Notes: a model not told the origin generated them from the letters alone. A stretch of DNA of 64,000 nt from Niebla homalea (GCA_019925105.1 JAHGAU010000020.1:248001-312000); one strand, 5' to 3'. Shown: positions 36,830 to 51,522, numbered from the stretch's first letter. Made by a program: numbers and translations.

Positions 36830-39800
36830 GAAAGGTAGAAAATGGCGACGAACAACGGGACCCCAAAGGTCAGAAACGATGCATGCGTATATAGCTTAAG
36901 TAATAGTAAGGATAATATTTTAAATACGATAAGCGTAAGCGGAATAGTAATAAAAATAAAGGGGGAGGAAGGGTAAGCGGCCTAGGTTAATAGGAATAAT
37001 AATAAGTTATATAAATAACGCAATAAATACGAGATAAAAAGGCTTTAAATTAAATAGGGAGTTTATAATTAATAAGATATATATAAAGAAACGCGTATAA
37101 CGTATAAAGGTATTATTATAAAAGGTAATAAATAAAGGGCGGAGGGAATAAGGATGGTACGCGGGGACGGATAAAAGGTAAACGGAGGCGTAAAAGGCCT
37201 TATTAAGTATATATAAATTAAAAGAAAGTTAAATAAAAATAAAAAGATATTAAATAAATAAAAATAAATTACAATAAAAAATAATTATTAAATACGTAAA
37301 GGAAAAATAAAAAAAGAAGAAATAATAAAAATATTAAAAAACCTCCTTATAATTATATAGAAAAATATTATATTAAAGATTTAACCGATATTATAAATTA
37401 AGCTATAAGGAGTAAAAGACTTTTACGTAAATACGGGGAGAGATTTAAGGGAGTTAAAGAGACTATATAGAACTTAAAAAACGGTAATAAAAACGCCGGC
37501 GGACAGAAATAAAAAGAGATAAAAAGAATATATATAAAGTAAAAAAGCGACGGAGGAGGCTTTAAAGAAAGGAATAAAAATAAGTTAAATAATAAGGGCC
37601 GTAAGGGCGGCGCCGGTATTAACGGTAAAAAAAATAAAAGTAAAAAAGAAAATAACGGTATTAAAAAAAGTAAAAATAATAACCGTATTATTATCGGGTA
37701 AAAAGGAAAGGAATATAACGGCGAAAGTAAACTTATTATAATTAATAAAAACGTTTAAAATTACGGGAAAACTATTAATAAAATAAATTATTATAATACG
37801 TAAATTATAAAGTAAAGATATCCTCCTTAATATAATTTTATTAAAGGCGAAAAAAGGATTAAAAAAGTTAAAAGGATAAATTAATATAAAGGGATATAAA
37901 ACGGTAAAAATATTAAGGTAATACTTTATTATTATAATAAACGGGATATATTTAATAAAATTTATAAAAAAGGAAAAGGAAATTATTTTAAAGCGGATAA
38001 AAAAGGAGAATATGGTTTTCTATTTTAAATTAAAGATTATTAATTATAGTTTCCTTCCTATAATAAAGAAATTAAACGCCTTTAATTATATAAAAAGATA
38101 CTTTACGGTTATCTTAAATATAACGTTAATAAAGATATATAACGATATCCTTAATAAAAAAATAATAAAAGGTAAATCCTTTAAATTAATAAGACCTTAA
38201 AATTAAGTAATAAATATTTATTAATACTTTAAATATTAAAGATATAAATATATTATTATAAGGTATTTTAATAATATAAAATACGTAATATATATTAAAA
38301 AACATAATATATATAAATATATTAACTTAATAATAAAAAACTTAATAAAAAACGCGTTAAAATACGTAATATACGGTAATAATAATTATTTAACGTAAAA
38401 CTTATAATATATAATAAAAGTAAAAAAAACTTAACGTAAAAAGATTAAAATAATAATTAAAATTTAACGTTATAATTTATATAAACCTAGACCGGTAAAA
38501 TAATTAAAAACGGTCTTAAAACGTAAATAAAACTTATTAAACGGGGAAAAGTAAAATATGATAATTAATAACGTAAAGAAAAAAAAGCTTATAACGATAT
38601 TAACCTTTAAAGCCGGCCGCCCGACCGGGATTATTATTATAATAAGAAAATTAAGATAAATAACGTTTAACCTTAAAAAAAGACCGTTTATATAAATAAA
38701 AGTTAATAAAGAAAGCCCGATAAACGTTAATATTTAATATATTTTCGCTTTTAAAAATAATATAATATAATATATATAAGGAAATAATTAAAATTATAAT
38801 ATTAATATTTAGATTTAAAAAGGTAAAGGATATTAATATTATAATAATATAAAAGTTATTATATAATCTATATACTTATTCTTTAATTAACCCGGAAGAT
38901 AATTTTTATTTAACCTTTAAGGGTAACGAAACGATATAAATATACTTTTTTATTAATAAAAAACTAAATATAAATAATTAAAACGTTATTTATTACGGAG
39001 GGAACCTATATATACTCCGGATTATATAAAAAAAGGATATTAAAAGTAATTTAAATATTTATAATATATATAATCCGTTACCGGTTAATAAGAAAAAACC
39101 CTTTATAATCCTATTACTTAAGGATATTATAACCGTACTTAATAAATACCTCTTAATAAAGGACTTTAATCTTTATTACGTTTAATAAAATAAAAACGGT
39201 TATATAATTAATTATATTAAATTTAAGAAATTATTAATAATTATTATATGGTTTAATTTTACGTTATTAACGTTAAAAAAGGCTATTATATAAAAAAGCC
39301 GTAAACTTAAGACTATAATTAACTTAATATTCGGCTCGGAAGGTATTATTAACTCGGTTATAATATACGGACCTTAAAAGGATTTAAAATATAGTTTAAA
39401 TTACGTCCCGATATAAATAACCTTAAATTAATCCATTAATACGACTTTATTTTTACCGTTTAAATAAGCGTAAAAGATAATTAAAGAAGTTAAGGTATTT
39501 ATAAAGGCAATAAAGGTAATATCCCAGTTAACGGAGCTCCCTTAACTCAATAATAAGGAATAGATCGACCGTTTTATAAAGTAAATAATAAAAGCTTTAA
39601 ATAAAGTAATTAATATTATAATCTTAATAATAAAGCTATTTTAAAAAGTTAAAACTTATTAGAATAAAAAATATATAAAAATAATTATAAAAGTAAAAAC
39701 GCTTATAAAATAAACTATTAAGTATAGAAATTAAGAAACGCTTTAACGGTTAAAAAAAACTTAAAAAAAAAAGAAAAAAATTATCCGGAAAATTAAATAA

Positions 39801-42607
39801 ATATATTTTTAAACTATAATATATAACTTAACGGTTTCTTTTTATAATATTTAAAAGTTAATAAAATATAATAAAGAATAAAGTAAAAAATTTAAATTTA
39901 TTTTTAAGTTTTTACTTTTAAAAAGATTAAACGGTATAATAATAAATACCTTTAATAATAAAATTAAAACTCTTAAAAAGGCGTTTTTTCCCTTATTATC
40001 GGAGGTTAACTTAATAGATATTAACGGTACGATATATCTTAAATTAATAATAATAAATAAAATAATAACTTAAAAAATAATAATTAAAACGATTAATAAG
40101 TTAAAAAAGGATAAAACCTTTAAACTTAACGGTATATTAAATAGGTTTTTATCTATAATAATATTATTATTTAATAAGGTTTTTACTTATTTATTTTAAG
40201 TTTATTTTAATATAGGATATTACCCCTATAAATTTAAAAAAGTTAAAATAATTATCCTTAAGAAACCGGTTAAGTTAAATTATTTAAAGGTAAAGTTATA
40301 TAAACTTATAATATTCCTTTATACGTTAAAGAAAACTTTAAAAACGGTAATCGTAAAAATCTTAAATAATTATATAAAAGGATATAAATTACTTTTTAAT
40401 TAATAAATAAGGGTAAAAAGAAAATGGTTAATAAAGACGGCTTTTAAAGGCTTAATTAATAATATATATACGGTATAAAACTATAAGAAAAAGTACGTTA
40501 TAAGTCTTTTTTCTTTAAATATTATAAAGACGTTTAATAAAGTAAATTATTAAAGGTTATTATATAATTTAAAAAAAAAAGTTTTATTTTTCTTCGTAAA
40601 TTAAATAAAAAGTTTCTTAAATAATTAAATAATATTAATTAATTTAAGATAAAAGATAAATACAATAAAGCCTACGATAATAAGGATTCTTTAAAGGTTA
40701 TTTATCTCCTTAATCTTATTTTTATTCTTTAATAATCCGTTTATTAAAAACTTAATAAAGCTAAAATAAAAAGTTTAAATAAAGGACTTTATTAACGATA
40801 TTTACCTCTTAATTTATAGTACGTTTATTTATATAAATTATTTAAAGTTAAAATAAGTTTATAAAGTTTACTTATAATAAATAAAGATATATAAGATTTA
40901 ATTTATTTTATATAAATATAAATTTATTTATATAATAAGGAGTTTAAAGTTATACGATATAATAGCTATAATAAACTTAAATAATATAATAATAAAACCG
41001 GAAATTAATATTAAAGTATTTAATTTATAAATTAATAAAAAATTAGATTAAAAGGATTATATAAAAAAGGTTTAAAAGAAAATAATTTTATAAGAAAAAA
41101 ACCTTATTTACCTTATGGCGTTAACGTAAAAAGCTACCTTATAAAAGCCTAAAACCGTTTATTAAACGGTTATAAAGCCTGTAATAATATATACGGTAAC
41201 TATTTAATATGTATTTAAAAATACGCTTAAACGTAAGAAAAAGCCTATCCGGTAATTATAAAAGGTTTAAAACCGATATTTAAGAATAATAAGTAAAATA
41301 TATAAAGCGACTTTTATCCCAATACTGGAATCTAAGGTCTTTATATTATTAATAAAGTTAACCTTAAATTAAATAATTATTTAAATGAAGCTTAAAAAAA
41401 GTATAAACTTAATTACGTTAATAGGAAATAAACGTATTTATTAAAACTATAAAAAACCTTAAATAAAAAGGTACGGAGAAACGGTATTTACCCCTTCTAC
41501 GGAAGTTAAATTAAAATAAACTAAAAAAAAGGTTGATTTAATTTACGTTTAAAAGGTTAATATAAGAGTATATAAACTTTTACTTAAAGCGAAAATAATA
41601 AAAAAGAAGAAAGCTATAAGGGTAAAATTAATGGCAATTACCCGGTAAATTATAAGGAGGTAAATAAAGCGTTAATATAAATATAAAGAATTAATCCTTT
41701 AAAAACAATAATATCCAACTTTAAATAACGATAAGGTTATTAATAAGTATTTCCGGTATTATAAGATTATAAAAAAAAGTAATAATACGTTAATAATTTA
41801 ACTCCGGATAAATAAAAACGGTTTAACTTATTTCCTTTTTATTATATATACCGGTAACTAAATTAACGTTAATTATAAATATAAATAATAAAAGTAAAAC
41901 GCTATATACGTATTAATCTCCTATTTATTATTTAAGGAACTTAAACCGGGATTAATTAAAAGGGTAAAAATTAACGATTATCGTTAAATACTTATTATTA
42001 AAAAAGGGATTAAAACGGCCGTTAAATTTATAATAATTACGGGCTTATTACTATAGTTTAACTTAATTAAAGAAATAGAGAAAGTGATTAAAGATTTAAT
42101 TAAGAAATCTCACCGTTAACCCGGGGGTAAAAAGCAGTAGCGGGAAAATTATACTGAATAAAAGGTTAAAGGGGCTATAAATACCAAGGCGGTATAAAAA
42201 ACGATATTATATCGGTTAATAAAGTCGTATAAATAAAATAATAATAATAAATATATTAATAAAGATATTTAATAATATAATCGGAATTCTGAAATTTTAA
42301 TATTAAATAAACCCGTAAAATAATAAAAAAGCAATAAATTTAAAGGTAACCCTTAAGTGGATTTAATTATGGTATTATAGGTTTTCTTAAAAAAAGCGTA
42401 TAAATAAATTCTTACTCTTTAAACGGCCATAAATACTCTCAGCTTTTAGGACGTAAATGGATGCTGGGTGGACACCGGTTTTTATTCTTAACGTTAGGGA
42501 TATCGGGTTTTTTTTTACGGTTATTAATAAGGCTAAATGGCCGAGTATTAGGGAACGCCGGAATTAGCTTAGCTAGATCCGTAGTATAAATCAATCAATC
42601 AATCAAT
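36830..42607 (+). mobile_element. Tad1-like LINE, near full-length, RIP-destroyed (copy 3)
   Basis: A LINE of about 5.77 kb. It begins at the ATGGCGACGAACAACGGGAC block (36842) and ends in CAAT units (42590-42607). The left flank AATAATTTTATTG (36817-36829) and the right flank AATAATTTGATTG (42605-42617) agree at 12 of 13 positions, a probable target duplication. An ORF1 remnant is open at 38012-38200 (61 residues between stops). In ORF2 the endonuclease end block reads KTIINLIFGSEGIINSV at about 39312-39370, RT motif 1 reads INKLKKDKTFKLNGILN at about 40092-40145, and the catalytic block reads DFINDIYLLIYS at 40785-40823, where the active form would have FVDD. The C-terminal RNase H expected in this clade would lie near 41.7-42.3 kb. 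All frames carry stops. It is closely related to copy 2. Confidence 0.88.
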
Positions 42608-42617
42608 AATTTGATTG

Positions 42618-45600
42618 AGTAATTATTATTAAGTATACGCCGAGAAAAGCTAAAATTAATAAAATCATAAAAATAAATAAACCCGGAAAAAGTATTATAT
42701 ACCCGGTTTATAATTATAATTTTTTTTTAAAACTAAATCTCCTAAAAACGGCGTTTCCGGGGTTTCATTGAGTCATATTATAATATGGGGTTTTAAGGTT
42801 TATCCTGTTTAAGTTTTAAAAGTTTAATAAATTCTTTATATTTTTATAATAACAAGAACTTTATAAGGTTATCCGTTAATATCTTTATTATAAATATATA
42901 CTTAATATTAATCGTTTTCTTTTAATATTTTTATTATAATTAATAATAATACATATTTAGCTAACGGAGTTTAATTATAAATTATAAGTTTATCCCTTAA
43001 GTTATATAGACTATTTCAATATTATTATACTTAATCTTTAATAAGTAAAATAAGTTTAATATAATTAACTTAAAGAAATGATTTTATTATATTAATGTTT
43101 TTATTATAAAGATAAAACTAAAAGCTTAACTTTAATAAAACTTAATATTTGTATGTTTTTACTTTATTGGTTTTTAATTATTTAAGCTTTTAAAAAATCT
43201 AAAGATATAATTTATAAATTATATTATATTTTGAAATTATTAGTAAATAATATATTTAAGGATATTATAAAAACGGTAATAAATTAATAATTCGGATATA
43301 TATCATAATATAATACTTAATATATATAAAATATTATAATACTTTTATAATCGCTTTTAATTATTATTTTAGCGGATTTATAAAGAACTTAAATAACTTA
43401 AACGTTAAGTATATAATATCCGTCTAAATTATAATAACTATAAAGTTAATAAAGGCGATAAAGTATTAATATATATACAATTTTTAAGGTAAAATTTATC
43501 CGGTATTTTTAACAAAAGCTTTAATATTTTATAAAAATATTTTAAAAATACAAGTTATTATAATATTGAATTTTACTATAAAATTATCGATATAATTATT
43601 TTAATATAAATAAATTCCTTTACTTAATCAATTATATATTATTTTTATACTTAAAAATTATTTTATTTTATTTAAAATTTTTATTTTATAAACCTTAAAG
43701 AATTCATTTTAAAAGTTATTTACTTTTTAATTATATTTATTATTATAAATAAAAATAATATTATTTATAAAAAAGAAAATTATTATATAATTATTAATAA
43801 AAAGATATTTAATTTCTAAGATTTACTTTAAACTTAAATCCGTAAAGATTTTTAAAAAATTCTTAAATTATAAAGTTAATAATTATATAAGCTTATATAA
43901 AACTTAAAATAAGAAAAATAAATCTTTATTTTTATACCCTTTTAATAATTTAATATATATAAATTCGTTTATTTCATTATTTATAAATATATTAATAGCG
44001 TCTTGTTATTTTATATCCAAATCGAATATGACTATTATAATTATAAATCCCCTAAAAACTTTAATTACTAAAGTAATAATGAATATATTTTATTTAATTT
44101 TTTATAAATTATTTTTTACATAAAGTCTTGCTTTGTAATTGATAAAATATCCTTTATCATTAAATTTATATTTAAATACTCAAGTAATAAATATTAATAT
44201 TTTATCTGCCTTTTTAATATATTTAAATAAAACCTTTTTTTTTAAATATATTTTTCTTTTTAAGAGCTTTAAGCTTTATTTTAATTATTAGCTCAAAACC
44301 TATTACGTATAAGTATTTTAATATATAACGATAGTATTTTAATATAAAAAATAAGGTATTAAGGTAAAATATATTTATTTTTAATAAATTTTTTTTTATT
44401 TTTCATATATAACTTATAAAATAATAAAAAAATAATAAATACTATATAATATAATAACTTTAATTTACTTATAGGTAAAATAAAAATAATAATATACTTT
44501 ACTTTCTTTATACTTCTTATGACTATTTTTCCTTTAATAATATTATTTCTGTTAAAGTCGGATTTACTATTATCTTTCTTTTTTAGCTTTAAAACTAATA
44601 GAAATAATAAAGCTAATGGTAGATCTGATGGTAAAGTTAATGGTTTATTACTAGTATTATTACCGTTATCTCCTCTATTATTATTTTTAGATACTATATC
44701 GTAATTTATTAATATTAAAGTCAATAAGAATAAATAATCCTTTTATTATTCTTTTCCTTTTTCCTTTTATATAAGGTGAAAGGTATTATTTATAAATTCC
44801 TTTTCTTCTTTATTATTCAATAATAATTTAATAATAATGTAAGATATATTTATGTTTACGATATTAATTGAATAAAAAGATAAGTTTTTTTAAGTTAAGT
44901 TAAATCGAGTTTATTAACTTTATAAAACTTATTGTCTTTAAAGAAGACGTCCGTTATATAAGTTACTTTTTTCTCACTTAATTTGTATATATTATAAATA
45001 TTTATGTTATAAGTAATAAAGAAACTAATATATATTCTTATTATTAATTTTTTTTAAGGATCGACTTATTAAGTAAATAAACTTTATAGCCATATTATTT
45101 AAAATATTAAAGATTTAACTTCAAACCGGTAACCTCCTTAAATAATATAGCTTATAAATATTTTTTTTATAATATTTAATTTATAAAGAAACCTGCCGTT
45201 TATATAATTTATAGTAATAGGAATTAAAAAGGTTTTATTTATAACCTTATAATTTTTACTTTTATAGTTAATAGATTACCTTTTCATTTTAAATAACCGT
45301 CTTATATAATAATATATAATATTAATAACTTAAAGATAATATTAAACTTATTGATAAAATTATTGAACTTAAGTCTTAAAAATCTCTTTCCGTTTAATTA
45401 AATAAAAACTATATTATAATAATATCGTATTTTAATTATTCTAATAACTTTCTGTAAGATAATATTACCTTAAATTCATATTTATAAGTATATATTATTT
45501 AGAAATTATATTTAAAGTAAATAATATATAATATTTATTAATCTCCGTTTATCGCTATATTTATTTATATAAAGTTATAAATAATTTGAAAAAAGGCTTT

Positions 45601-47407
45601 ATTAATATTTTTATTTTATATAAGGAATCTAATATAATTTAATAAACTTTTAATAAAATATAGTTTTTATAATTATTTATATTTAAAAATTTAATATGGT
45701 TAATAATTTTTATTTTCTTAATTACTTATTAAAAATATTAAATTGCTTTATTAATAACGTATATAAAAAGTTAATATTATTAATTTATAGTTATTAATTT
45801 AACGATAGGTTTATCGGTTATAAATATCGCGTTAAGTTATTTAATATTATTTTTAAGTATATAATATTTTTAATTAATATTCTTATTTATCCATTATTAT
45901 ATAAATAATAATATTCAATATTAAAATAAATATTTTTATTTAAAAGGATAATATAAAATATAAAGTTAGTTATAAAGTTAAGTATATACGTAACGCTATA
46001 AAGTATAATAAATATATTACCTTTAAAGGTATTAATATTTATTTTGATTTTTTTTATAAGTAATAACTTTAAAATTTTTATTATTAATAATAATAATATT
46101 ATTCTTTTTATTTATCTTTTTAAATAAATTAATCTTTTATCGTCTTACTATAAATATAAAAGCTTAAGTTATAATTTGAACTCTATAACAATTATAAAAT
46201 ATAAAACTTTTATTTTATCTTAAATATATTAAAGTTATTATTATTATTTTAAATTTGTTAAGAATTTAATCAACTCTTTTTTTAATTTTTTTATTTTTAA
46301 GTTTATTATTTACTTATTTTCTAAGTATAAGATCGGGTTTAAAATCAATAAATCGACTAAGTCGGTTTATATGTAAATAATTATACTTATTAAATTAATA
46401 TTTAATACCGTAAAAATATTTTCCTTGTTTAATCTTTTTACCCCTAAATATAAACTTATTATCTTTCTTAATATTTTTTAATTCTTATTAATAATAAAAA
46501 TTAAATAAAATAAAGTTAATTTCTTTATATTATTATATTTTATACAATTTTAAAATTACTCCTTAAGATTAATAAAAGCAATTAAGAAGTTATTTAAGTT
46601 ATTTATATTAAATTTATAAAGTTATATTAGTATAAAAGCCTGTTTTTTCATAACGTTAATAAAATTACAATATATTTATTTCTTATTAAGTACTTTAGGG
46701 ATATTATTACTTTTAACTTTTACAAATTTTTAAGTATACTTATTAAATTATACTTTAGCATTTTAATGAAAATTAGGTCCCGTTATAATTTTATAGTATT
46801 CTTTTTTTACCGTTAAAACATATATAGAATTTAAAGGTATAAGCTTAATTTTAAGGATACGTAAATAATTCTGTAAGTAATAATTTATATCCTTAAGGTA
46901 AATAAAGTTTACCTTATTAATTAATAAAGGATATAAAATTTTTAATTTTAATGAAAAAAATATATTGTTTTTTCTATTTTTATAATTTAAACTTTTATAC
47001 TTAAATCGTTTTTATAAGTTATTGATACCTTTAAGTTAACCGTTTTATCCGTTATAATAACGGATTATATTAATTTAAATACTTTATTTATATTTATTGG
47101 TTTTATTATAAAAGCGGGGTTAATAAGCTCCTAAACATAATATTTAATAGCCTTACCTTCAATGACGGTAAGTTATAAATCCTAGTCTTTTAAGGTAATA
47201 AGCTTAACTTTATTAAATTTATTTTAATATTTTAAAGAAGTAATAAGTAATAAACTTATTATACTCTTTAATTCCTTTTTTATTTTTAATCTATATATAA
47301 TATATTAACCTTAAGGACTTAATCTAAGCCTTTTCTTATATAATTAAAATACCTTTAAATTAATTAATAAACAAGTAACTATAGTGGGATATAATACCGG
47401 GCTTATA
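42618..47407. other. Long AT-rich tract without recognisable gene or element
   Basis: 4.8 kb, among the most AT-rich parts of the window. The overlapping open frames at 44359-44724 (minus) and 44519-44704 (plus) are low-complexity Lys/Asn/Ile/Leu-rich translations and do not look like conserved proteins. The stretch 46800-47300 has a relatively stop-poor minus-strand reading (for example LTVIEGKAIKYYV), which could be a decayed gag or other protein that I cannot name. Confidence 0.4.
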
Positions 47408-47530
47408 ACTATTAAACGTATAAACGTATAAAAGTAAATAATATATATATAAATTACATATAATTTATCTAGGAAGTATAATGCTATCTATATAAAATAC
47501 CCAAATAATATAAGATATACGGCTAGGTGA
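47408..47530 (+). repeat. Anonymous dispersed repeat of about 120 bp, copy 2
   Basis: The mate of 36434-36555. Similarity ends near 47530, after which a little-mutated island (47535-47635, with ACCACCACCATGCC) follows. Confidence 0.65.
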
Positions 47531-48470
47531 TAATATCTATACACGCTATGGTAGTATCTTGGCACCGCTCATATGACGGCTCAGTAACACTCCATGGAAA
47601 ACCACCACCATGCCTGCACCCAGGCTGACAGTATTAATAACAATAACCTTAATATAAATATCGATAAGACCTTAAGTATAATAGATTTAATCTTTAATTT
47701 AAAAGGTTAAATAACGGCCAGTAATATAAGTATTAAGTATATAATATATAAAGGTAGAAAAGAACGTATTATTATATTTAATAACCTTCTTTTAGAAGTA
47801 TTTAATTTTAATAAGATTATTATTAAAAAGGGCTTAGACTTTAAGTAATAAGTACATTAAGTTATTTAAATTAACGTTACCGTTTATATAATAAATTTTT
47901 TTGATAAGGATTCTGATTTAACTTATTTATTAATCCGTTTAAAAGCTTAACATAAAGTATTATAGAATTAATATTATTTGTTTATTTTATTTAAATTATA
48001 ATATTTAACTTCTTTAAAACGTATAATATAAATAACGAAGAAATCCTTAATACGTTCCTTATAATTCCCCTCTTTTTTAATAGATTAAATAAAAAGGCAA
48101 ATACTATATAATTCTTAGGGTAAGTTTAAAAACTAAATATTATTAACGTTATAGAAGTATTAATTTTTATCATCGTTATTATAAAAGAGGGAAACTTTAT
48201 TATTTACGTGAATAATATTATCGTTTACTATATCAACTTTATTTACGGGTATTATTACCCGCCGTATTTATATTAATAATATTATCGTCCGCCGTATTAA
48301 GTTAATTATTTATCCGACCAGTATTATCGCCCGCCATATTAACGTTATTAACGTTATCGTTAAATAAGAGAAAAAGTTTATAAACCGTAAGTTAAAATCA
48401 ATAAGTATTTACGGCCGTTAAAAAAAAGGGAAAACGGACCGGTTTAATAATATAAGAGTACGTATATAAA
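47531..48470. other. AT-rich DNA with imperfect CCGCCGTATTAA repeats
   Basis: No gene is recognised. At about 48240-48365 several imperfect copies of ATTATCGCCCGCC(G/A)TATTAA-like units occur. These may be a small degenerate tandem repeat. Confidence 0.4.
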
Positions 48471-48540
48471 CCGATAAAAAATATAATATAAATAAAGCCC
48501 CATATCCGATAAGAAATATAATATAAATAAAGCCCCATAT
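48471..48540. repeat. 35-bp tandem duplication
   Basis: Two head-to-tail 35-bp units, 48471-48505 and 48506-48540, starting CCGATAARAAATATAATATA and differing at one A/G position. Confidence 0.9.
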
Positions 48541-48956
48541 AATAATAAGAAATCCCCATGGATAACCTCCTTGTCCCATAGGCGGAGCTTCCTTTTAAGA
48601 AATAATTATTTTTTAAATCTTAAACTTAAAACTTTAACGCCGTTTATAAAGGTTTTATTTACGAGGAGAATAAGGGGATAATTAAAAAGTAAATTAATAA
48701 GATATATATAGTAATCGCTAAACGTTTAGATTTAAAGGTATAAGTAATATTCGGATAAAGGTTTTTTTCTCCTTCGAGTTAGTAATATTATTATAATAGA
48801 TAAAGTATTATTTAACGTATAGTATTTTACGTTTATTAAGGAAAGATAAGATAGGCTACGTCTTACCATAATCTAAGCCAGGTTTAAGGTCCATACTAAA
48901 GGGTATAAGAGGTGGAATAGGTGGTAGAAGTCAACGGGAGTATATAGAGATTTTGG

Positions 48957-49025
48957 AGAACGCGAGAAGTGCAGTAGGTAAAGTAGGTAAGGTAGGTAAG
49001 GTAGGTAAGAGAGGTAAGGGAGTCC
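48957..49025. repeat. AGGTAAGGT minisatellite
   Basis: Short tandem array of GTAGGTAA(A/G) units followed by GAGAGGTAAGGGAG. The local sequence keeps TpG/CpA sites. No coding potential. Confidence 0.75.
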
Positions 49026-49454
49026 AAATGTCAATAAACCGGCTCAGCCCTACTACGTCGCAATCGTAATACGGCCATATAAACAACCCTTTTAATAAGG
49101 GCATTATTAATTATTACTCGGTTTTATTTAAAACTTAAGACTTTAATTGCGATAAATATATTCTTAAACTTTTAACTATAGTATTATCGGGGAAAAAAAT
49201 AATAGGCTGGACGTACTTAAATGTTTTTTATTTTTGAAATTCTTAGATTTTTAATATTCCTCGGTTAAGTTATATAATATTATATTCCTATTTAGGACTC
49301 TTAGCAATAATAAAAATGAAAAGAGAAGATAATAATAAGAATAATAATAAACATAATAATAAATACAGTATAACCTTATACTATTTGATAATAATTCTCG
49401 ATTATAAGTATTAAATAATCAATTGAATCTTATTTATTGATATATTAAGAATGA

Positions 49455-49594
49455 ATACCGGTTTCTTAATATCTCTCGTTCTTATATTACCGGGATAAGG
49501 ACGGTACGGGAACGGGATATACCTCTATACCGTACCGCCCGGTATAGGATGACCATGATTAAATCCCGTCCCATACCGTACCGGTTGGGGGAGT
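49455..49594. mobile_element. Isolated end of a fold-back element
   Basis: About 140 bp matching the right terminal segment of the fold-back element at 51628-52828 in the same orientation, ending in the identical GTACCGGTTGGGGGAGT terminus at 49594. No matching opposite end or duplication of the following bases is visible, so this is a fragment or solo arm. Confidence 0.75.
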
Positions 49595-50287
49595 AATAAC
49601 CCTTTCCCTTTTTATTATTATTTTACTTCCGCTTATTATGCTTATTATACTCTTCATATTTAATTCGCTCCTATATAAGTTACTTATATAAGTTTCCGCC
49701 TGAACCGTACTGGGTTTTTTGTTGGCCGCCATCTTAATCTTAAAATAAAATAATAAAAAACTTTTTACGATTTAATCCACCACCGTCTTCTTTTTAGTTA
49801 CGGACAATTATTAAATAATATAACGTTTCATCCGTTTTAACAGCATTAACGTACAGGCCATATTTTTTTATTTACTTCTTTTTTAACGTAAATTGTTTTA
49901 TTAGCGGTATATGTTTAACTGGCTTCAAGATACGGTTAATAGTTTATGCTGCATTTAATTCTATAAAGAATAACGGAAGCGGTTTTTTTTTTTTTTTACC
50001 GGTCTAAGATTCGTCCGGATCTTCTTATTATCTTCTTTAATATTTTAATATATTTTTTTTAATTAATTTAAAACTGTTAAGAACGAGTATATATAATATA
50101 ATTGATATGATTAAGTAGCTATCTAGCTATGAAGGTGCGTAAAGTGAGTATGCGTACCAAGACCCCGCGGAAGCTACCCGCCATACTTATATTTACTATA
50201 GACCGTGATGCTATGTACCTGCGTATGCGCCGTTTCATAATGAAAACCTAGAATCACTTAATCTAAAGTAAAACTAATTAGTAGAAT

Positions 50288-50461
50288 TGTCACGGATACG
50301 AGCCACGCAAGCCATATAGGTAGGCTTATCGCATGCACTAGGGCCTAAAGGGGTATAGCGGCTTGGCGCAATCCTGTATTTCTCGTACGCAGTATAGTTA
50401 GATAGTAATTCAGGCAGTTATTACTTTATACCTATTACCCATACCGTGATAGAATAATAAT
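50288..50461. repeat. LTR of the 1.2-kb element (left)
   Basis: About 174 bp, TGTCACGGATACGAGCC to CCGTGATA. It carries TAGGTAGGCTTATCGCATG, missing from the solo LTR at 12515. Confidence 0.82.
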
Positions 50462-51358
50462 AATAGCTGAGTTCAGATCTTAATTACGTCGTTATACGTA
50501 AGTGGTTCTAGTTATAAATTATACCGGCCGTAAAACGTAATACCCAGGCTGTTAATATATTAAGTAATACGTTAAGCTTATAACCTAGAGGAGGCGGTTC
50601 AACCCCCTATAGACCTACCAATTACCTTAGGACCTAATGGCCGTAACGGGCTTATACCAGGAATTAAACGTTAAACGGGAAAGAGCGGGTAAGTATATTT
50701 GAGGGACGAAAAGTTAATAATAGAAATTAAGCAGGGAGTAATTTAAGGCGTTACCTATAACCTACCTCCGTACATATTTTGGTTAATAAATTATAAACTA
50801 TATATACTCTATTATTACGTTTACGTTGGTTCGGCCTATTAAGTCACTTTAACACTTTTAAAGCTTAAAGCGCAGCTTCCCACCTTTTAAGATGATAAGT
50901 AATTTAAATTAATAGCTTAATAAGTATCGTTAATCTTATAAGCCTTATAGCCAATATAAAGGTTAATATATAGGGAGTAAGTACTCTATTACTTATTTAC
51001 TAAGCCTTACGAGTAACATTATAAACGAATTATAGCCAGTAACTTAATTACGCTACCACAAAGTATATAACTACGGTAAAACCACAGACATTACGGTAAT
51101 CAACTTCTCTCAGTTAAGAAATCTACGATTATAAACCGGGTAGCTATCAGATAATTTCCCGGGACGTACTTATTAATTTATTAATACCTTAATCTTAACG
51201 GCCGTTACTTATTAACTATTATTTATGCTACGCACTTTAAAACGTACCCGGAGCTCCCTCTACCTTATTGTTATTACCGATAAGGGCAATTATAATAGAA
51301 TATAAAGTAATAATATTAATAAGGACATCGCTTTTTTCTGTCTTTTTTATAAGTATAT

Positions 51359-51522
51359 TATAACGGGTACGAGCCAGGCAAACCATACAGGTAGGCTTAT
51401 CGTATATATTAGGGCCTAAAAAGGTATAGCGGCTTAACGCAATCCTGTATTTCTCGTACGTAGCATAGCTAAATAGTAACTTAAGCAGTTATTACTCCAT
51501 ACCCATCACCTATACCGTGATA
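51359..51522. repeat. LTR of the 1.2-kb element (right)
   Basis: About 164 bp, same family and orientation as the left LTR but more mutated, with the first bases altered to TATAACGG. Confidence 0.8.

Noticed and set aside
44359..44724. 121-residue minus-strand open frame in the AT-rich tract
   Set aside because: Low-complexity Asn/Lys/Ile/Leu composition dictated by base content, an equally open frame on the other strand, and no motif or codon structure.
50461..50465. AGAAT directly after the left LTR of the 1.2-kb element, suggesting two separate solo LTRs
   Set aside because: AGAAT also follows the right LTR exactly at its end, whereas at the left LTR it requires trimming the terminal base. 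A single two-LTR element is the simpler reading, though AGAAT at both places leaves some doubt.
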